Source: Thiogranum sp. (GTDB taxonomy: Bacteria; Pseudomonadota; Gammaproteobacteria; DSM-19610). From it: DNA of 64,000 nt. The position numbers and the translations under genes were made by a program. The DNA lies in the NCBI GenBank assembly GCA_030148805.1, contig JASBSS010000035.1, positions 434,001 to 498,000 of the forward strand. The letters run 5' to 3'. Each line of letters opens with the position of its first letter. The stretch's first letter is position 1. Positions 8,478 to 15,666 of this stretch are shown here, piece after piece. The notes under the pieces are model-generated. The model had not been told where the DNA came from and did no database searches. It saw nothing but the letters and a program-made list of their open reading frames with translations.

Positions 8478-9536
8478 TCAGGCAAAGGTTTTGAGAATGG
8501 TCGAGAGCAACGCCATGCGCATGAACACGGCGCCGCGCGCCTGGGCGAAGTACCAGTTGTGCTCGGTGCCGTCCAGGTCGCGCGCCAGCTCCGCGCCGCG
8601 CGCCAGCGGATGCAGAATGGCAGAGCCCGGCTTCAACGGCGAGGCGGCGCTCAGGCCGTAGCGCGTTCCCAGCTCCTTGTAGTTGTCGCCGACCCAGGCG
8701 ATGGTGTTGATGTACACCACGTCCAGCTCGGGCAGTTCCTTTTGCATATCGGCGCTGATGCGAAACTTCAGCCCGGCGCCTTCCAGCTCCTCGCGTTGGC
8801 CCGGGACGAACGGCTCGGGCTCGTCGGTGATGATGAGCACTTCCTCGAACGCCGGCGCGAAGCGTGACATGAGAATCAGTAGACTGCGCACGGTACGCAT
8901 CACGCCGGGCACGCCGATGATGGCGAAACGGATGCGCTGGCTGGCGTCGATGCTGGCATCGCACAGCGCCGGGCGCCATTTGAGCAGGGCATAGATATCG
9001 GCCATCGCCTGGGTGGGATGTTCGTCGGTGCCGTTGCCGCCGTTGACGATGGGGATGCGCAGCGATTCGAGCATTTCGTACACCGCTTTTTCGTTGCTGT
9101 CGCGCAGCACTACCAGGTCGCTGTAGTGGTTGAGCATCTCGCCGACGTCGAACAGGGATTCGCCCTTGGCGATGCCGGTGGAGGCCGGGTCGGTGATCGA
9201 CATGATGTCGCCGCCGAGGCGATGCCAGGCGCTTTCGAACGACAGCCGGGTGCGGGTGCTCGGTTCGTAGAAGGCGCTGACCAGAATTTTCCCGGTCAGC
9301 GGTCGCACGCTCAGTTGCGGCTGGGTCTCGTAGCGCGAGGCCAGGCGCGCCAGCTGCAGCAGCTGCTCGCGACTGAACTGGCTGGCGGAGACCACCGGTC
9401 GCTGCACCAGGTCGAGCAGCGAGGTCAGATCCTCGGGGATGCGGTTGAGCAATTCGCGTGGTTGTTCGAAGCCCTGGATGTCCAGGGGCTGATCCTCGAG
9501 CGGATCAAGCAGTTTGCGGCTGTATTTGTCTACCAT
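8478..9536 (-). CDS. Divergent ATCase-like carbamoyltransferase, probably not PyrB
   Basis: 352 residues against about 310 for PyrB; residues 1-48 are an extra N-terminal segment. The carbamoyl-phosphate site is intact: STRTR 93-97, K124, R145, HPTQ 173-176, an RTVRS helix at 214-218 and HPLAR 309-313 (HPLPR in ATCase). The loop that binds the aspartate carboxylates in E. coli ATCase (R229 and Q231 in a TRVQKER context) is replaced by DVVYINTIAWVGDNY (272-286), without Arg or Gln. The acceptor is therefore probably not aspartate. Neighbours are an amidotransferase and, upstream, an N-carbamoyl hydrolase; no pyrimidine gene is near. Proposed reaction: carbamoylation of glutamine or a related amino acid. 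The ATG at 9536 overlaps the preceding 40-residue gene by 7 bp. Confidence 0.85.
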   Translation of the reverse strand: MVDKYSRKLLDPLEDQPLDIQGFEQPRELLNRIPEDLTSLLDLVQRPVVSASQFSREQLLQLARLASRYETQPQLSVRPLTGKILVSAFYEPSTRTRLSFESAWHRLGGDIMSITDPASTGIAKGESLFDVGEMLNHYSDLVVLRDSNEKAVYEMLESLRIPIVNGGNGTDEHPTQAMADIYALLKWRPALCDASIDASQRIRFAIIGVPGVMRTVRSLLILMSRFAPAFEEVLIITDEPEPFVPGQREELEGAGLKFRISADMQKELPELDVVYINTIAWVGDNYKELGTRYGLSAASPLKPGSAILHPLARGAELARDLDGTEHNWYFAQARGAVFMRMALLSTILKTFA

Positions 9537-9652
9537 AGTTGCTTCCTCTTCCAGTCGCGGATCAGCAGCGCGAGCAACAGCAGCGGGGCGGCGGTGGTGA
9601 TAGCCAGGGCGCCCAGCACCAGGGCGGAAAAGACGGTCAGGGGCATGGTCAT
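9530..9652 (-). CDS. Small membrane protein, symporter accessory type (40 aa)
   Basis: A 40-residue frame that starts MTMPLTVFSALVLGALA, has one transmembrane helix and ends in a basic tail (RDWKRKQLW). It starts in an ATGA overlap with the sodium symporter stop and ends 7 bp inside the carbamoyltransferase gene, so it is translationally tied on both sides. Sodium:solute and sodium:pantothenate symporters are often encoded next to such tiny one-helix subunits; the role is probably stability or activity of the symporter. The tight overlaps and membrane-protein composition support it as real despite its size. Confidence 0.75.
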   Translation of the reverse strand: MTMPLTVFSALVLGALAITTAAPLLLLALLIRDWKRKQLW

Positions 9653-11100
9653 GACTGGGTGTCCATGTGCAGGGGATGATCTTCACGCAGCTGTGCCCAA
9701 TCGAAGGCGCGCGGCGCCAGCCAGGTGCCGAGCAGCACGCAAACCATGGACACCGCGGCGCCCACCAGGGCGGCGACGTAGAAACCGATGGCGAAATAAC
9801 TGTACAGGCCGGCGGCGCTGCCCAGCACCATGCCGGCGACCGCCGCGGCTGGGTTGGTGCGCCGCCAGAACAGGCCGGCGGCGATCGGCCAGATGGTGCT
9901 GGCGACAAACGCCCCGGTGAAATACAGCAGCTCGGCGAGCGTGGTCAGGCGGGGCGCGCAAAGTATCCAGGTGAGCACGCCCAGGCCGACGATGATGCGC
10001 GCGGCGGCGCGACGCATCTGTTCGGCACTGGCGTGGGGCTTGAAATGCCGGCGGTAGATGTCTTCGACAATGAGTATGCTGGTGGCGGCCAGCAGCGAAT
10101 CGAGACTGGAGGAAAGCGCGGCAAACACCATGATCAGCACCAGCACGGCGCCGGTGACGCCGAGCAGATCGGCGGCCACCATCGGGCCGACCATGTCGGC
10201 GGCGGGGATGTTGATGTTCAGCGCCGGCACCGCCAGGGCGACAAAGCCGGCGACAATCGGAATCGGCGCCCACAACAGTCCCGCCAGGGTATAGGCCTTG
10301 AAACCGACGCCCTCGCGAAAGGAAAACGCGCGGCTCCACCAGACGTTGGAGTGGAAAACCTCGCCGATGCCGAACAACAGGTTGTTGAACAGGAACATGA
10401 TGGCCGCCGGCATCAGCAGATTCAGCAACTCCGGGCGCTCGGCGAGCACCGCGCTGTGGATGCTGGAGAAGCCGACCTTGCCGATGGCCAGAAACGCGAT
10501 CACCACCAGGCCGACCAGAATCAGCAGCGCCTGGATGAAGTCGGTGCCGATCACGGCGCGGAAACCGCCGAGCAGGGTGTAGCCGACGCAGATCGCCAGA
10601 ATGACGGTCATGCCGTAGTGATAGGGGATTCCGGTCAGGGCGTGGATCAGGATGCCGCCGGCCATGCCCATGCTGACCAGCCAGCCCAGGCTGTAGAACA
10701 GGGAGATGGCGAGAAAGACCCGCCAGGCGGTGTTACCGTAGCGGATGCGTACGAAGTCGCCGCTGGTGTAGCCGTTGGGCATCAGACTCCGAATGCGGGT
10801 TGCCAGCGGCGCGAACAGCAGCAGTCCGATCGAGCCCAGCGAGTAGCCGAGCATCCCCCAGACGCCGATTTGAAAAGCCAGTTGCGGCGCCGCCATGGTG
10901 GTGTTGCTGGTCACCCAGGTGGCCATGGCGGTGGCCGTGCCGAGCGCCAGGCCCACGCGGCGCCCGGCCAGCACATATTCGTCGAGCTGGCCGGCGTTGC
11001 GCCCCCAGTACCAGCCCAGCGCCACCCACAGCAGCGAAAAGCCGGCCAGGATCGCCCAGCCGGTGGAGGCGTCGAGAATGGCGCTGTTGACGCTGTTCAC
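9649..11100 (-). CDS. Sodium:solute symporter (SSS family)
   Basis: 483 residues with about 13 hydrophobic segments and the typical SSS core (GRNAGQLDEYVLAGRRVG near the N terminus, then WVTSNTTMAAPQLAFQIG). Inner-membrane sodium-driven importer. Its ATG overlaps the stop of the amidase gene by 4 bp, and its stop overlaps the start of the 40-residue accessory protein. Position inside the osmolyte operon, between degradation-type and synthesis-type enzymes, suggests uptake or recapture of the operon's carbamoylated solute or of its amino-acid precursor. Substrate specificity cannot be read from the sequence; SSS members carry sugars, amino acids, ureides and vitamins. Confidence 0.9.
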   Translation of the reverse strand: MNSVNSAILDASTGWAILAGFSLLWVALGWYWGRNAGQLDEYVLAGRRVGLALGTATAMATWVTSNTTMAAPQLAFQIGVWGMLGYSLGSIGLLLFAPLATRIRSLMPNGYTSGDFVRIRYGNTAWRVFLAISLFYSLGWLVSMGMAGGILIHALTGIPYHYGMTVILAICVGYTLLGGFRAVIGTDFIQALLILVGLVVIAFLAIGKVGFSSIHSAVLAERPELLNLLMPAAIMFLFNNLLFGIGEVFHSNVWWSRAFSFREGVGFKAYTLAGLLWAPIPIVAGFVALAVPALNINIPAADMVGPMVAADLLGVTGAVLVLIMVFAALSSSLDSLLAATSILIVEDIYRRHFKPHASAEQMRRAAARIIVGLGVLTWILCAPRLTTLAELLYFTGAFVASTIWPIAAGLFWRRTNPAAAVAGMVLGSAAGLYSYFAIGFYVAALVGAAVSMVCVLLGTWLAPRAFDWAQLREDHPLHMDTQS

Positions 11101-11837
11101 GCGTCCACCACCGCCTGCAGCTCGGCGATCGCCTCCGCCGTGGTCAGTACCCGCGCATAGCGGTCTTTCATCGTGGTGATGGTGGCTTGCTGCAGGTCCG
11201 GGGTCACGGTGGCGCAGCCGTCGGAGATCAGGGTGACGTAGAACCCCAGGTCACAGGCGTCGCGGATGGCGGTGGAGACGCATTCGTTGCTGTAGACGCC
11301 GACCACGAACAGCCCGTCGATTTTCAGATTACGCAGCACATATTCGATATTGGTGCAGTTGAACACGCCGCTGGCGGTCTTGTTGATCACGATCTCGTTT
11401 TCCAGCGGGGCCACCGCCTCGATGAACTCCGCGTCCTTCGAGCCCGGCGGCGCGTGCAGCCCGAGGCGCTTGTGCCCGGGCCCGCGGTCGCGGCCGTCGC
11501 GGGTCAGGGACTGGATCCGGGTGTGGATCACCTCGAGCTGGCGGGCGCGAAAGGCCGCCTGCAGACGGGCCACGTTCGGCAGCACCGTCTGCTCCAGACG
11601 GTCGAAGTAATAGTCCTGGGCCTCCACCGGCACGCTGCTGGTTTCGGCATTGGCAAACACACCGTGGCCGCGGGCGGCATCGAGGTACTGGATATCGATG
11701 CACAGCAGCGCGGTGTCATGGTGCTGCAGCGATTGCTGGACCCCCGCGGCATGGGTGATGGAGCTGCGATACGTGTCGCGTAAGGGATCGACGTCAGCGA
11801 ACTCGTTTTCGTTTTCGATGGTTTCCTGCTTGCTCAT
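11097..11837 (-). CDS. Isochorismatase-fold cysteine amidohydrolase
   Basis: 246 residues. The catalytic triad of the cysteine hydrolase family is visible: D48 (LLCIDIQ), K153 (INKTASGVF) and C186 (YSNECVSTA). The family includes nicotinamidase, N-carbamoylsarcosine amidase, ureidoacrylate and biuret hydrolases, which open amides or ureido groups. About 35 residues precede the core, longer than usual. It follows the M20 hydrolase with no gap (stop at 11838, start at 11837). I infer hydrolysis of the primary amide, or ureido group, of the solute made by the downstream amidotransferase/carbamoyltransferase pair. The exact substrate is unknown; signalling or non-enzymatic roles are unlikely given the intact triad. 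Confidence 0.85.
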   Translation of the reverse strand: MSKQETIENENEFADVDPLRDTYRSSITHAAGVQQSLQHHDTALLCIDIQYLDAARGHGVFANAETSSVPVEAQDYYFDRLEQTVLPNVARLQAAFRARQLEVIHTRIQSLTRDGRDRGPGHKRLGLHAPPGSKDAEFIEAVAPLENEIVINKTASGVFNCTNIEYVLRNLKIDGLFVVGVYSNECVSTAIRDACDLGFYVTLISDGCATVTPDLQQATITTMKDRYARVLTTAEAIAELQAVVDA

Positions 11838-13079
11838 TTAACCCGCCAGTTGGTGTAGTGTATGCAGCAGCACATTGGCCCCCGCCTCGATATCGTTCCA
11901 GGCGGTCCATTCGGCCGAGGAATGGCTGCGGCCTTCCTTACTGGGGACGAAGATCATGCCCGCCGGCGCCACCGCCGCCACCACCTGGGCGTCGTGCGCG
12001 GCGCCGCTATTGATATGCGTGGCGTCCACGCCGAGTTTTTCCACCGCCGCTTCCACGGCGTTGCGCACCAGGCGGGCGCAGGGCACGGGCGCGATTTCGC
12101 TGAGAATCTCGTATTCGAACATCAGGCCTCGACGCCGCGCGATCGCCGCCAGGGTGCGCTGGAACGCGCCCGCCAGGCGCTCGAGGGTACTGGCGTCGGT
12201 GTCGCGCACGTCGAGCGAGAACACCGCCTGGCCGGGGACGACATTGGCCGCGCCCGGGTGCAGTTCGACCCGGCCGATGGTGGCCACGCTGGCCGGACCG
12301 CCGTGCTCTTCCAGCACCCGGTCGATCTGTCCGGCGAACTCGGTCAGCCCCTGGAAGGCGTCGGCGCGCAGATTCATCGGCGTGGTGCCGGCGTGGTTGG
12401 CCGCGCCGTTGAGCGTGACCTGCCATTTGAACAGGCCGGTGATGGCGTCGACAATGCCGACCGCCACGCCCTGGCGGTCGAGTATCGGGCCCTGTTCGAT
12501 ATGCAGCTCGACATAGGCGTGAATACTGCCCGGCGGGCGCTGGGCGTGCAGCGCCGCGCGCGCATCCAGGCCGCGCGCGGTCATGGCGTCGACCAGGGTC
12601 ACGCCCTCGAGATCGCGGGCGTTGTGCAACGACTCCGGGGTCACCTGGCCGGCCAGCGCCTGGGAGCCGAACAGACCGCCGAAGCGGCCTTCCTCGTCGC
12701 TGAAGGCGGTCGCCTCCAGCGGGCGCTTCAGGGGGAGGCCGGATTCCTTCAGGGTACGCAGTGCCTCCAGCGCGCAGAGCACGCCGAGCGCGCCGTCAAG
12801 GTGACCGGCGCCGGGGACGGTGTCGATATGCGAGCCTGCCATCACGCCGGCGACATCCTCGCGCCAGCCCAGGCGCGCATGGATGTTCGCCGCGCCGTCC
12901 TGATGCGCCTGCAGTCCGGCCGCCTCGATGCGCCCCAGCAGCCACTCCCGGGCCGCCATGTCGCCGTCGGAAAACGCCATGCGGTAGATGCCCTGGTCCT
13001 CACGCCGTCCGATACTGGCCAGATGCTCGATATCCGCGCGCAGACGGGCCGCGTCAATGTGCAAATCGGCAGGTCTCAC
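11838..13079 (-). CDS. M20-type Zn hydrolase (N-carbamoyl-L-amino acid / allantoate amidohydrolase family)
   Basis: 413 residues from a GTG at 13079 that overlaps the preceding stop as GTGA; the open frame continues upstream but overlaps the membrane-protein gene. The two-metal ligands of the AllC/L-carbamoylase group are present: H84 (AGSHIDTVP), D95 (HLDGALGV), E129/E130 (SDEEGRFG), H193 (LHIEQGP) and H386 (EGRSHSSAEW). The central dimerisation insert with ANHAGTTPMNLRAD is typical. The family removes carbamoyl groups from N-carbamoyl amino acids or opens allantoate. No other purine-catabolism gene is nearby, so the carbamoyl-amino-acid role fits better. It would release the free amino acid, CO2 and ammonia from the compatible solute or its acid. 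Confidence 0.88.
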   Translation of the reverse strand: MRPADLHIDAARLRADIEHLASIGRREDQGIYRMAFSDGDMAAREWLLGRIEAAGLQAHQDGAANIHARLGWREDVAGVMAGSHIDTVPGAGHLDGALGVLCALEALRTLKESGLPLKRPLEATAFSDEEGRFGGLFGSQALAGQVTPESLHNARDLEGVTLVDAMTARGLDARAALHAQRPPGSIHAYVELHIEQGPILDRQGVAVGIVDAITGLFKWQVTLNGAANHAGTTPMNLRADAFQGLTEFAGQIDRVLEEHGGPASVATIGRVELHPGAANVVPGQAVFSLDVRDTDASTLERLAGAFQRTLAAIARRRGLMFEYEILSEIAPVPCARLVRNAVEAAVEKLGVDATHINSGAAHDAQVVAAVAPAGMIFVPSKEGRSHSSAEWTAWNDIEAGANVLLHTLHQLAG

Positions 13080-13465
13080 GGCTGTTCCCCTGCACCGCGG
13101 GCGATGAGTGCCACGGTGGCGAGAAACACCAGGGCGCCGACGGCAAAAAAGGCCAGCGCGCGGCTTAGCGGGTGGTGCGCCACGGTCACGGTCACTGGTT
13201 TGCTCCAAGCGATGATGTTGCCCCCCGGTCCGACTTCGCCCGCACGATAAATCCGTGTCCCGTCGGTTTGGCCGGAAATCACCGTGGCGCGGTCCGGCCC
13301 GGTATAAAGGATATGGGCCCGTTGGCTGCCGGGAGTGCGGAACTCAATAGTGACCTGCGGGGTATCCGCCGTCCAATGCAATTGATAATACCCGGCGGTG
13401 GCCACCTGGGTGTCGCTGCCGAGCACCACGGCGGCGCCGGCGGTGGGGGCGCTCAGCAGCAGCAT
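13076..13465 (-). CDS. Small secreted/membrane-anchored protein of unknown function, start uncertain
   Basis: At least 129 residues: a signal-like hydrophobic start (MLLLSAPTAGAAV), a soluble beta-rich stretch of about 80 residues (TPQVTIEFRTPGSQRAHILY, then VISGQTDGTRIYRAGEVGPGG) and one C-terminal helix (ALAFFAVGALVFLATVALI) with a short basic tail. No family recognised. From the ATG at 13465 the signal peptide lacks a basic n-region; the same frame stays open upstream with RWACAAF just before it, so a longer protein is likely. Upstream there is no in-frame ATG, GTG or TTG, only an ATT at 13553-13555 behind GGGGAG. First gene of the operon, overlapping the M20 hydrolase by 4 bp. It would face the periplasm and might sense or buffer osmotic state; that is a guess. 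Confidence 0.6.
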   Translation of the reverse strand: MLLLSAPTAGAAVVLGSDTQVATAGYYQLHWTADTPQVTIEFRTPGSQRAHILYTGPDRATVISGQTDGTRIYRAGEVGPGGNIIAWSKPVTVTVAHHPLSRALAFFAVGALVFLATVALIARGAGEQP

Positions 13466-13600
13466 GAAGGCCGCGCAAGCCCAGCGCGCGGATAACCCAG
13501 GGGCGAAGCGGTCTGCGTTGGGGTGCTTTGGCGTGCGGGCGGTGGTGCTGATAATGGACTCCCCGGTGTCGGGCCCCTACAAGTCGGGCCAAGGGCGATT

Positions 13601-13700
13601 ATTCTAACCCAAAGCAATTTATATAAAAAATTCAATGGTTCAGCAGATGGGAATTTATAATTAACTGATTATTAAAATATTATTTATTTTCCGCTGTCTA
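13601..13700. promoter_or_regulatory. AT-rich divergent control region between the osmolyte operon and marR
   Basis: The gap between the leftward operon and the rightward MarR gene is strikingly AT-rich compared with its flanks. A TAGAAT -10-like hexamer for the leftward operon reads at 13606-13601, with only a poor -35 (TTTTTA). An imperfect inverted repeat, TTTATAAT then ATTATTAAA six bases later (13654-13676), could bind the MarR dimer. MarR-type EctR controls ectoine genes through pseudo-palindromes of this kind in other halophiles. No other gene-like feature is visible in about 13466-13766. Confidence 0.45.
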
Positions 13701-13766
13701 TGTAATAGTTTGGAGACAAATGATATTAACGTTCAGTTCACACGGTATGCAGGGTTGGACAGGCCG

Positions 13767-14291
13767 ATGGTCTTACATAACACCAAGGTCGATCAGGTAC
13801 TCAGCGCGCTGCGGCGGGTGATTCGTGCGGTCGATCTGCATTCGCGCCAATTGGTGCAAAGCCACGGCCTCACCGGACCGCAGGCGCTGGTCCTCAAGGC
13901 CTTGGGGAGTGCCAGTCTGTCGGCTGGCGCGCTGGCCGAGCAGGTCAGTCTCAGCCAGGGGACGGTCACGGACATTCTCAACCGGCTGGAGCAACGCGGG
14001 CTGGTCACGCGGCTGCGCTCGCAAAGCGACCGTCGCCGGGTCATGGTGGCGCTGGCGCCGGCGGGTCGCGAGTGCCTGGCCTCGTCGCCGCCCTTGCTGC
14101 AGGACCGCTTCGCCTCGCGCTTCGAGGAACTCGACGACTGGGAGCAGAGCCTGTTGCTGGCCTCGCTGCAGCGCATCGCCGCGATGATGGACGCCGAGGA
14201 GCTGGGCGCCGCGCCGGTGCTTTCCAGCGGTTCCGTGCGTGCCACGCCCGAAGCGGTGGAAAAGGTGGTGGAGCCTGGCGCCAATGAGTGA
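13767..14291 (+). CDS. MarR-family regulator, divergent from the osmolyte operon (EctR-like position)
   Basis: 174 residues from the ATG at 13767 (a TTG at 13710 would add 19 residues but lacks a Shine-Dalgarno). The winged-helix core is clear: LTGPQALVLKALG, SLSAGALAEQVSLSQGTVTDILNRLEQRGLV as helix-turn-helix, and RSQSDRRRVMVALAPAGREC as the wing. The N-terminal dimerisation helix RRVIRAVDLHSRQL resembles the EctR group that represses ectoine genes in halophilic methylotrophs, from memory. Divergence from the osmolyte operon makes that operon its most likely target. The last 8 bp overlap the next gene. Confidence 0.85.
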   Translation: MVLHNTKVDQVLSALRRVIRAVDLHSRQLVQSHGLTGPQALVLKALGSASLSAGALAEQVSLSQGTVTDILNRLEQRGLVTRLRSQSDRRRVMVALAPAGRECLASSPPLLQDRFASRFEELDDWEQSLLLASLQRIAAMMDAEELGAAPVLSSGSVRATPEAVEKVVEPGANE

Positions 14292-14670
14292 ATCGGCTGC
14301 GCTCGCGCCGCCGTTGATCGGACACCGACAGGACGCTCGCGCGCTGGCGCAAAATCTGGTCCGTATCATGGATACGCTCCAGCTCTATCAGGCGGAGGTG
14401 GCGCGTATTCTGGGGTTGCACTGCGCCCAGGTGGCGGCCCTGGTCCAGGGTCGCGCGCGATTGAATCCTGAAACTCCGGCCTGGATCAAGGCGCGGCGGC
14501 TGGAGCAGGTCTATGCGGAGCTACATCAGCGCTGCGGCGGCGACAGTATGGCGATGTACCGCTGGCTGCACCTCGAGCTGGCACCCTTGGGCGCCACGCC
14601 GCACCGGTTGCTGGTGGACGAGCACGCACTCGAGGCGGTGCTGGCTTGCCTGCAAGGCCCACGGCAGTAG
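14284..14670 (+). CDS. Xre-like protein with MbcA/ParS/Xre-type C-terminal domain
   Basis: 128 residues. Residues about 17-60 look like a Cro/Xre helix-turn-helix (LQLYQAEVARILGLHCAQVAALVQGRARL). The C-terminal part (MYRWLHLELAPLGATPHRLLV, then HALEAVLACL) resembles the DUF2384 domain of MbcA/ParS/Xre antitoxins. No RES-type toxin follows, so this looks like an orphan regulator rather than half of a toxin-antitoxin pair. The ATG at 14284 lies inside the last codons of the MarR gene (8-bp overlap), so the two are coexpressed and may regulate the divergent osmolyte operon together. Confidence 0.65.
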   Translation: MSESAALAPPLIGHRQDARALAQNLVRIMDTLQLYQAEVARILGLHCAQVAALVQGRARLNPETPAWIKARRLEQVYAELHQRCGGDSMAMYRWLHLELAPLGATPHRLLVDEHALEAVLACLQGPRQ

Positions 14671-14724
14671 GCCAGGGCTACGGGCTGTGAGAGACTAGGC
14701 CGGTTTTTGCCGCCAGCCCGGAAC

Positions 14725-15666
14725 ATGAGCACCAGTCACCGCCCGAAATTCCAGCTCCGCTTGTTGCAGCCGCGCTTCTGGCCGGCGTGGTTGGCGGTAG
14801 GCTTCAGCGCGTTGCTGGCCTATTTTCCGGCAGGGTTTCGGGCCCGCCTTGGGGATCTGCTGGCGGCGGTGCTGGTGCGTGGCGATTCCAAGCGCAAGCG
14901 GCTGGCGCTGCGTAATCTGGAGATTTGTTTCGGCCAGCTGTCGGCGGCCGAGAGGCAGGCTTTGCTGCGTCGTCATGCGCGCGTGTCGGCGCAAGTGTTT
15001 CTCGGTTACGGCCAGTTGCTGCTGCGCTCTCCCCGTCATTTGCGGCAACAGTTCTGCGTCGAAGGGATGGATATCGTCGCGCGCCAGCAGGCGGCGGGCC
15101 GGGGCATCATCCTGCTGACGCCGCATTCGCTGGCGCTGGAGTACGCCGGTCAGTTCCTGACTATCGATCATCCCATGGTGACCATCGTGCGCGTGCATCA
15201 TAAGAACGATCTGCTGGACTGGTTGGTGACGCGGTTCCGCGACCGTTACGCGCAGGGCGGCGTGTTCAGCCACGCCAACAGCATGCACGGGCTGATCAAG
15301 GCGGTGCGCGGCGGCAAATGGCTGTATTACCTGCCGGACGATGATCGGGCGATGGACAATAACGTGTTCGCGCCCTTCTACGGGGTGGCTAAAGCCAGCG
15401 TGCCGACCCTGGGCCGTCTGGCGCGCGCCTGCGAGGCGGCGGTGATCCCCACTATGACCGCCTGGTGCCCCGATCGGCGGCGCTTTCTGATCCGTTTTCT
15501 GCCGCCGCTCACGGGACTGACAGGCCGCGACCCGGTCGCCGATGCCACCCGGGTCAACGCGGCGCTCGAACAGATTATCGACCTCGACCCGGCTCAGTAC
15601 ATGTGGTCGGCAAAACTGTTTCGTGTGCGTCCGCCCGGCGAGGCGGATCTTTACACCGACCTCTGA
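14725..15666 (+). CDS. Lipid A biosynthesis lauroyl/myristoyl acyltransferase (LpxL/HtrB-like)
   Basis: 313 residues. Inner-membrane acyltransferase that adds a secondary acyl chain to lipid A. The catalytic HX4E motif is H134 to E139 (HSLALE). An N-terminal hydrophobic segment (FWPAWLAVGFSALLAYFP) anchors it to the membrane, and the family motifs YLPDDDRAMDNNVFAPFYGV and YMWSAKLFRVRP are present. The ATG at 14725 is preferred over a TTG 18 bp upstream because GGA lies before it. Which LpxL/M/P subtype it is cannot be told. Confidence 0.88.
   Translation: MSTSHRPKFQLRLLQPRFWPAWLAVGFSALLAYFPAGFRARLGDLLAAVLVRGDSKRKRLALRNLEICFGQLSAAERQALLRRHARVSAQVFLGYGQLLLRSPRHLRQQFCVEGMDIVARQQAAGRGIILLTPHSLALEYAGQFLTIDHPMVTIVRVHHKNDLLDWLVTRFRDRYAQGGVFSHANSMHGLIKAVRGGKWLYYLPDDDRAMDNNVFAPFYGVAKASVPTLGRLARACEAAVIPTMTAWCPDRRRFLIRFLPPLTGLTGRDPVADATRVNAALEQIIDLDPAQYMWSAKLFRVRPPGEADLYTDL

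Noticed and set aside
8478-9536. Housekeeping aspartate carbamoyltransferase (pyrB)
   Set aside because: The aspartate-binding Arg/Gln loop is absent, the protein is longer and no pyrimidine gene is close.
11097-13079. Purine (allantoin) degradation operon
   Set aside because: No allantoinase, ureidoglycolate, glyoxylate or uricase genes adjoin, while solute-synthesis genes do. Kept only as an alternative.
14284-14670. Toxin-antitoxin module
   Set aside because: The Xre/DUF2384-like gene has no RES-domain or other toxin partner; the next gene is an acyltransferase.
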